Shown: in pieces, positions 59,532 to 64,000 of the stretch
How positions within the stretch are numbered: position 1 is the stretch's first letter
Layout: every line of letters starts with the position of its first letter
Assembly (NCBI GenBank): GCA_964450435.1
Contig: CAYVCX010000003.1
Span: 1 to 64,000, forward strand
Direction: 5' to 3'
DNA from: SKLM01 sp964450435
GTDB lineage: Bacteria; Chloroflexota; Anaerolineae; B4-G1
DNA: 64,000 bases
Notes under the pieces: generated by a model
What the model was told of the DNA's origin: nothing
The model's database searches: none
The model's input: only the letters and a program-made list of their open reading frames with translations
Position numbers and translations under genes: made by a program

Positions 59532-60047
59532 ATTAGCGAGAAGTCATACCGTGTCAATCGGCAGATCCGTGTCTCGCCCGTTCGGCTAGTCGATGCCGAG
59601 GGTGAAAACAGGGGCGTAGTGCCACTGGAGGAAGCCGTCGATGCAGCCATCTCCGCCAACATGGATCTCGTCGAGGTCGCACCCCAGGCCAATCCTCCCG
59701 TAGTCAAGGTGATGGACTACGGCAAGTTCAAGTACGAGCAGGAGAAGAAAGCTCAGCAGGCTCGTAAGTCCCAGAAGCACGTCGAGGTCAAGGAGATCCA
59801 GCTGCGGCCCAAGACGGCCGATCACCATCTCGATTTCAAGGTGCGTCGGGCCAGAGGATGGCTCCGGGAGGGGAAAAAGGTCAAGGTGCGCCTCCGTTTC
59901 AGGGGGCGTGAGATCACGTATCCCGAGATCGGGCGGGAGCGACTGCGGAACATCGCTGAGGAGCTGTCGGACATTGCGGAAGTTGAGCAGCGGCCGAGCA
60001 TGGACCGGTATTCGATGCTCATGGTCTTGACTCCAAAGGATGAATAG
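59532..60047 (+). CDS. infC: Translation initiation factor IF-3 (AUU start)
   Basis: 171 aa. It binds the 30S subunit, blocks premature 50S joining and checks start codons. The N-terminal domain begins SEKSYRVNRQIRVSPVRLVD. The C-terminal domain includes KFKYEQEKKAQQARKSQ, EIQLRPKTADHHLDFK, KVRLRFRGREITYP and DRYSMLMVL. The start is ATT at 59532: it has a perfect GAGGAGGT 8 bp ahead and gives a full-length protein, whereas the next ATG would cut off ~30 residues. AUU on infC is a conserved self-regulation device: IF-3 discriminates against its own start. Confidence 0.93.
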   Translation: MSEKSYRVNRQIRVSPVRLVDAEGENRGVVPLEEAVDAAISANMDLVEVAPQANPPVVKVMDYGKFKYEQEKKAQQARKSQKHVEVKEIQLRPKTADHHLDFKVRRARGWLREGKKVKVRLRFRGREITYPEIGRERLRNIAEELSDIAEVEQRPSMDRYSMLMVLTPKDE

Positions 60048-60120
60048 CGCTCCATCACCCGACGGTTCGTCGTGGATCGCTGTGCAGACGAGCTGCCGGT
60101 GGAGCCGCTTTGTGCTGAAG

Positions 60121-60142
60121 GTCTGGTCTTAGTCCGGTCTTA
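60121..60142 (+). repeat. Tandem 11-bp repeat in the rplT leader
   Basis: GTCTGGTCTTA followed directly by GTCCGGTCTTA (10 of 11 matching), ending at the ribosome site of rplT. Hairpin CGACG-GTT-CGTCG (60060-60072) lies upstream. Possibly part of an L20 autoregulation leader; inference only. Confidence 0.45.
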
Positions 60143-60158
60143 AAGGAGTAACGTAGCA

Positions 60159-60512
60159 GTGCGAGTCAAAGGTGGAACAACTAGGCGTCGTCGCCACAAG
60201 AAGGTTCTTCGAGACACCAAGGGGTATTGGGGGACGCGGCATCAGCTCTTCCGCCGAGCCAACGAGGCTTGGATGAAGTCCCAGTGGTACGCGTATCGGG
60301 ATCGGCGTCAACGCCGGCGTGATCTACGGCGGCTGTGGATTACGCGCATCAACGCCGCGGCGCGGCAGAACGGGATGCCCTACAGCCGTTTCATCCACGG
60401 CCTGAAGGAAGCCAACGTCACCTTGGATCGGAAGATCCTGGCCGATCTCGCCGTGCGAGACCGGGATGCATTTGCCGAGATTGTCCAGGTGGCGAAGGAC
60501 GCTGTCGTGTAG
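60159..60512 (+). CDS. rplT: 50S ribosomal protein L20
   Basis: 117 aa, standard length and strongly basic. It begins MRVKGGTTRRRRHKKVL and contains GYWGTRHQLFRRANEA, YRDRRQRRRDLRRLWITRINAAAR, YSRFIHGLKEANV and DRKILADLAV. A GTG start at 60159 with AAGGAG about 11 bp ahead. It needs 23S rRNA for early 50S assembly and often represses its own operon. rpmI (L35), which normally lies between infC and rplT, is not here; the 111-bp gap cannot hold it. A terminator follows. Confidence 0.96.
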   Translation: MRVKGGTTRRRRHKKVLRDTKGYWGTRHQLFRRANEAWMKSQWYAYRDRRQRRRDLRRLWITRINAAARQNGMPYSRFIHGLKEANVTLDRKILADLAVRDRDAFAEIVQVAKDAVV

Positions 60513-60540
60513 AAGTCAGTCCGGTCAACTGGGGACATGG

Positions 60541-60568
60541 GGAGCCAGCCTCTTGCTGGCTCCTTTTT
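60541..60568 (+). terminator. Rho-independent terminator of rplT
   Basis: 9-bp stem GGAGCCAGC / GCTGGCTCC, loop CTCTT, then TTTTT. Confidence 0.92.
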
Positions 60569-60930
60569 GGTGCCGTGTAGCCGGCTGATCCATCGACGCT
60601 CAAGGAGGGTCACGACCGCGCGGATGACGGGGGAGTGGGGCAACGGGTGCTCAGCTCTCGCCCGAGTGGTCGGTGGTGGGTCTCCGTTGGCGAGTGCGCA
60701 TCGACCACGGCAAGATGTCCAAAGCGCCTTATTCCCGTACGTGGACGGGATGGTGGACTTCATCCGCCGTTTCAGGGCTGTGGAAAACGACAGACCTCAG
60801 GTGACGCGGGACAGCTGATCGTTGCCCCCTGTCCCGCGCTGCCTTCCTCCCAACCCAGTGCATCCCAGATGGCCCCATAAACCGTTGCCCTGGCGCGGTC
60901 GATCTTCCCTGCAGATGCTCTAGCTGTTAC
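60569..60930. other. Intergenic gap with one strong hairpin, no gene
   Basis: About 360 bp. A 10-bp inverted repeat CGCGGGACAG / CTGTCCCGCG (60805-60814, 60829-60838) with a 14-nt loop is the only structure; role unknown. No gene is supported. Confidence 0.45.
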
Positions 60931-60959
60931 TTGACATTGCGAACGTTTGTTCGTATAAT
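60931..60959 (+). promoter_or_regulatory. Consensus promoter with LexA-like SOS box between -35 and -10
   Basis: TTGACA (60931-60936), 17-bp spacer, TATAAT (60954-60959), a perfect consensus pair. The spacer contains CGAACGTTTGTTCG (60940-60953), which matches the Gram-positive LexA box CGAACnnnnGTTCG exactly. Bound LexA would block the promoter. Confidence 0.75.
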
Positions 60960-60976
60960 GGGTTGTGGAGGGCGCG

Positions 60977-62116
60977 ATGGACGCTGTTGATAAACTCAGG
61001 CTGCTGGGGCCCGCTACCTGCTTCGAGCCAGCGGAGGAGGTGGCTCGGGCTCGCCCGTCCGCGGCCCAGTCGCGCGTTGATGACATCACCCGCTGCATTC
61101 ACGATGCCGTGCGGCCCGGCGGCAAGCCCATCGCGCTCCTTAAGACGCTTCTTACCTCTGCCTGCGAGCGCGACTGTCACTACTGCGCCTTCCGCCAGGG
61201 GAGGGACTTCCGTCGGACGACCTTCTCCCCTGATGAGCTGGCCCGACTGTTCGTGCAGATCCATCGGAGTGGCCTTGCCCAGGGGTTGTTCCTGAGCTCT
61301 GCCCTGGCCGGTGGCGGGCCGAACACCCAGGATCGACTCATCGCAACTGCCGAGATTCTCCGCCGCCATCAGTTCCGTGGATACATTCACCTTAAGATCA
61401 TGCCGGGGGCCGAACGCGAACAGGTCGAGGCGGCGATGCGCCTCGCTGATCGCGTCTCTGTCAACCTGGAGGCCCCCAACACCAACCGTCTCAGCTCCGT
61501 CGCTCCGCACAAGACATTCCATGCGGAGCTGTTGCAGCGGCTGCGCTGGATTGACGACGTTCGACTCCAGGGACCTGGGCCCTGGCCCAGCTCGACCACC
61601 CAGTTCGTCGTGGGCGCCGGCGATGAGAGCGACATCGAACTCCTGACGACGACCGAGTTCCTGCATCGGGAGGCCGGTCTCGCGCGAACCTACTTTATGG
61701 CGTTTACGCCGGTTCCAGATACCCCGCTGGAGGACCACCCCCCCACGCCGGCGGAGCGGGAGCACCGGCTCTACCAGGCCTCATTTCTTCTCCGTGACTA
61801 CGGATTCGCTGCCGAAGAGCTTCCGTTCAGCGAAGATGGGAACCTGCCTCTGGAGACCGATCCCAAGCTGGCCTGGGCGCGCCGCAGTCTGACAGAGACC
61901 CCGGTGGAGATCAATACGGCTACCCGCCAGGAGCTCCTGCGGGTGCCCGGGATCGGGCCGAAGAGCGCGGACCGGATCGCCGAAGCGCGCCGTCGTGGCA
62001 GACTGCGCGACTTGAGCGACCTCGGCAAGCTGGGAATCGCCAGCAAGCGCGCGGCCCCCTTCGTCCTCCTCGACGGGCATCGTCCCCCACGCCAGCTTCG
62101 CCTCTGGTCTGACTGA
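60977..62116 (+). CDS. Putative DNA modification/repair radical SAM protein with C-terminal HhH
   Basis: 379 aa. The radical SAM cluster motif is CERDCHYCAFRQGRDFRR (C-x3-C-x2-C), giving a 4Fe-4S/SAM barrel across residues ~45-290. The sequence resembles the rSAM_link_UDG family (putative DNA modification/repair, often beside a uracil-DNA glycosylase). Residues ~308-365 are a helix-hairpin-helix pair (VEINTATRQELLRVPGIGPKSA, DLGKLGIASKRA). No UDG gene adjoins here; an MBL hydrolase does. ATG 60977 follows GGAGGG. The promoter carries an SOS-like box, supporting a DNA-damage role. The reaction is unknown. Confidence 0.85.
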   Translation: MDAVDKLRLLGPATCFEPAEEVARARPSAAQSRVDDITRCIHDAVRPGGKPIALLKTLLTSACERDCHYCAFRQGRDFRRTTFSPDELARLFVQIHRSGLAQGLFLSSALAGGGPNTQDRLIATAEILRRHQFRGYIHLKIMPGAEREQVEAAMRLADRVSVNLEAPNTNRLSSVAPHKTFHAELLQRLRWIDDVRLQGPGPWPSSTTQFVVGAGDESDIELLTTTEFLHREAGLARTYFMAFTPVPDTPLEDHPPTPAEREHRLYQASFLLRDYGFAAEELPFSEDGNLPLETDPKLAWARRSLTETPVEINTATRQELLRVPGIGPKSADRIAEARRRGRLRDLSDLGKLGIASKRAAPFVLLDGHRPPRQLRLWSD

Positions 62117-62123
62117 GCGTTCG

Positions 62124-62924
62124 ATGCTTCGGGCAACGTCGCACGGCGCCATCACCCGTATACACTTGGCCCGAACGGTCCTCGGTCACCCTCTTCGGAC
62201 AGTCGAGGCCTATCTCGTAGACGGCCTGCTCATCGATAGCGGTCCCCCCGCTACGGCTTGCCAGATGGTCGCCTGGTGCCGTGAGCGAGACGTCCGTCAG
62301 GTGATCAACACCCATCACCACGAGGACCACTCCGGCGGCGATGCCTCTCTTGGAGCTTGCTTGGGACTTCCAGTCGCCGCACCGGCGAAAGCGCTCCTCG
62401 CTCTCAAGCACGTCCCCCACCTCCCATTTTACCGTCGTCTCGTCTGGGGCCAGCCGGCCGACGTCACGGTGCAGCCTCTGGGCAAGGTCGTATCGACGGC
62501 GCAGCATCGTTTCCTTGTGATACCCACTCCAGGTCACTCCACCGATCACGTCTGTTTCTTCGAACCGGATGAGAGATGGCTCTTCAGCGGCGACTTATTC
62601 ATCCACGAGCGGGCGCGCTATCTTCGAGCAGACGAGGACGCGCATCGGATCTTGGCCTCGCTTCGGCGTGTCCTGGCACTCCAGCCCCGCCTGCTGATCT
62701 GTTCCCACGCAGGTTTCGTGGAGGACGGCTCCACGGCCATTGTGCGCAAGATCGCCTACTGGGAGAACCTCCTTGTACAGGCGCACGCGCTTCGAGAGGA
62801 AGGGCTCTCCGTGGACGAGGTGACGCGGAATCTGTTGGGCCCCGAAGGTCTCGCAACACGGATCAGTCGAGGACACTTCTCCAAGCAGAACCTGGTAAAC
62901 TCCCTCTTGAGCAAAGCCGTGTAA
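62124..62924 (+). CDS. MBL-fold metallo-hydrolase
   Basis: 266 aa. The binuclear metal signature is INTHHHEDHSGGD (HxHxDH variant), with later ligands in IPTPGHSTDHVCF, LFSGDLFIH and CSHAGFVEDG. The C-terminal ~70 residues are helical (KIAYWENLLVQAHALREEGLS) as in the RNase Z/glyoxalase II-like LACTB2 group. It hydrolyses an ester, thioester or phosphodiester; the substrate is unknown. It lies 7 bp after the radical SAM gene on the same strand, so it is probably co-transcribed under the SOS-like promoter. No clear ribosome site precedes the ATG. Confidence 0.85.
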   Translation: MLRATSHGAITRIHLARTVLGHPLRTVEAYLVDGLLIDSGPPATACQMVAWCRERDVRQVINTHHHEDHSGGDASLGACLGLPVAAPAKALLALKHVPHLPFYRRLVWGQPADVTVQPLGKVVSTAQHRFLVIPTPGHSTDHVCFFEPDERWLFSGDLFIHERARYLRADEDAHRILASLRRVLALQPRLLICSHAGFVEDGSTAIVRKIAYWENLLVQAHALREEGLSVDEVTRNLLGPEGLATRISRGHFSKQNLVNSLLSKAV

Positions 62925-63056
62925 TCGCTGTTTCCCGCGCTCCTTCTGGCTCTTTCGCTCAACCACACCCGTCGCGGTGCATGCTTCGCCCTCCGACCCC
63001 TGGACGGGGGAGCACGCTGTTCAGCAGCGGACTTCAGGTAGATCAGCCATCCGTGA

Positions 63057-63872
63057 CTATCGCAGCCCGGCAAACAGGTCCGTCTCCACGTCCTGGGGCC
63101 GGGCGACCGTTGAGCGGGTCAACAGAAAGTACTCGTTCGTGAACCCTGGGTCATCCAGAACTCTCTCCAGCGTGTCGCCAAGGTGCTTCTGCCGCCCCAC
63201 CTGCGTCGCGTGACACCGTATTCCGCGCAGTTTCTGCTCCGCGTAGTCGCTCACGTCGATGACTGTCGTGACCTCTGCCAAAGCTGGACCCGCGAACGAG
63301 AATGGGACGCCGTCCATCATCATCGCCGTTGGTTCGCCCCTCTCTCTTCTGGCCTCGATCTGTTCCTGCGGCATTACGCGGAAGTAGAGTTTGCTCACTT
63401 GATGCGGTTTACACGAGTCGCTGAAGTGATGGGGGAAGCAGTCGGAGTCGGCGGCCATGCCCGCAGCGATGGTGGTCCACCGGTGCACCGCGATGTGGTC
63501 ATAGTGCCCGTAGATGCCCTCGGGTCCAAACGTGACGACTACCTGCGGCCTGATCTCCCGGATGAGGCGCACCACTTTGCCCACTGCTTGTCCCTGATGG
63601 ATGAGAGGAAGCAGCCCATCGGCGTAGCCTAGAAAGCGGGGCGGATGGATGCCGTAGACATCGCAGGCGCAGCGCAGCTCTTGCTCGCGTACGAATGGTA
63701 AGTCGGCGTCGGTTGCCAGCTCCGGTTCCACGATTTGACCTGCCTCACCCCGCGTGGCGGTGACCAGGTAGACGTCGCAGCCCTCGGCGGCATACTTGCT
63801 CAGTGTGCCTCCGGTGCCGAAGGCCTCATCGTCGGGATGGGCAAAGATGGTCATCAAGGTCAGCTTGCTCAA
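63057..63872 (-). CDS. PIG-L/LmbE-family N-acetylglucosaminide deacetylase-like protein
   Basis: 271 aa. The family signature is FAHPDDEAFGTGGTL, with metal-binding His-x2-Asp-Asp, followed by RGEAGQI, REQELRCACDVYG and the third ligand in GPEGIYGHYDHIAVHRW. Members deacetylate GlcNAc-inositol, bacillithiol or mycothiol precursors, among others; which one applies here is unknown. The start is TTG at 63872: GGAGG lies 6 bp ahead and the N-terminus MSKLTLMTIFAHPDDE is canonical. The longer frame to 63986 would cross its promoter. It converges on the MBL gene. Confidence 0.85.
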   Translation of the reverse strand: MSKLTLMTIFAHPDDEAFGTGGTLSKYAAEGCDVYLVTATRGEAGQIVEPELATDADLPFVREQELRCACDVYGIHPPRFLGYADGLLPLIHQGQAVGKVVRLIREIRPQVVVTFGPEGIYGHYDHIAVHRWTTIAAGMAADSDCFPHHFSDSCKPHQVSKLYFRVMPQEQIEARRERGEPTAMMMDGVPFSFAGPALAEVTTVIDVSDYAEQKLRGIRCHATQVGRQKHLGDTLERVLDDPGFTNEYFLLTRSTVARPQDVETDLFAGLR

Positions 63873-63909
63873 CGTTGGCCTCCGTCCCTGATACTCTTTG
63901 AGGTGCCAG

Positions 63910-63938
63910 ATATTAGCACACTGCCGAGAGCTGGTCAA
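63910..63938 (-). promoter_or_regulatory. Sigma70 promoter of the PIG-L gene
   Basis: TTGACC (63933-63938), 17-bp spacer, TAATAT (63910-63915) with TGC before it (extended -10), about 38 bp before the TTG at 63872. Confidence 0.65.
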
Positions 63939-64000
63939 AGAGCGCGCATCTGATACGCAAATCCCTGTTGCCAATCGATCACCCAAGGAGTACCCGACGA

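Overview
The window looks like a chromosomal stretch of an uncultured Chloroflexota (Chloroflexi) bacterium, possibly Anaerolineae-like. The lineage is inferred from gene style: GC-rich coding DNA, Thr/Pro-rich linkers after membrane anchors, DUF2723-type glycosyltransferases, a REC-Roadblock protein, SufS/SufU, sigma70-like promoters, and dispersed GTCATTCCGA-type intergenic repeats. There is no rRNA, no CRISPR array, no transposase and no prophage. Gene density is high, with many overlapping start/stop pairs.

Layout. 1-7.1 kb (mostly - strand): a truncated excisionase-like HTH gene, a helix-hairpin-helix/coiled-coil membrane protein, an SLC13/TrkA-C transporter, a PRC-barrel protein, peptide deformylase and a CNB/bPH membrane protein. 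7.2-12.8 kb: a - strand surface-glycan operon (Zn-dependent PLC-like protein, galE, GT4, DUF2723). 13.1-15.6 kb: a + strand stress/repair run, OsmC - 56-aa coiled-coil ORF - gamma-carbonic anhydrase - endonuclease IV, coupled by 4-bp overlaps, followed by a thioredoxin whose first redox Cys codon is TGA (candidate selenoprotein). 15.7-19.8 kb: murI, a CAP/SCP protein, PNP and a beta-domain membrane protein. 20.2-32.4 kb: 2-hydroxyacid dehydrogenase, aldo/keto reductase, nitroreductase, REC-Roadblock, polA, SCP2, sufS-sufU, NTPase and a TolB-like propeller protein. 32.5-40.2 kb: PPDK regulator, mutS, YhhN and an oligopeptide ABC set without ATPases. 40.5-50.5 kb: a membrane protein, glucan phosphorylase, TreT and a LacI-controlled sugar ABC set, also without an ATPase. 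51-57 kb: a P-type Ca2+-type ATPase, holB, tRNA-Val and an iPGM whose halves are in circularly permuted order. 57-60.6 kb: T-box - thrS - infC(AUU) - rplT, with rpmI absent. 60.9-63.9 kb: a radical SAM DNA-repair-type gene with an SOS-like box in its promoter, an MBL hydrolase and a PIG-L deacetylase.

The strongest points for follow-up are the circularly permuted phosphoglycerate mutase (55298-56941) and the candidate selenothioredoxin with a hairpin after its TGA (15155-15565). Next come the LexA-like box between -35 and -10 of the radical SAM gene, two divergent promoter pairs sharing their -35 region, a pair of LacI operators defining a regulon, and recurrent leaderless promoter geometry. 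All functions are read from motifs; no database search was run.
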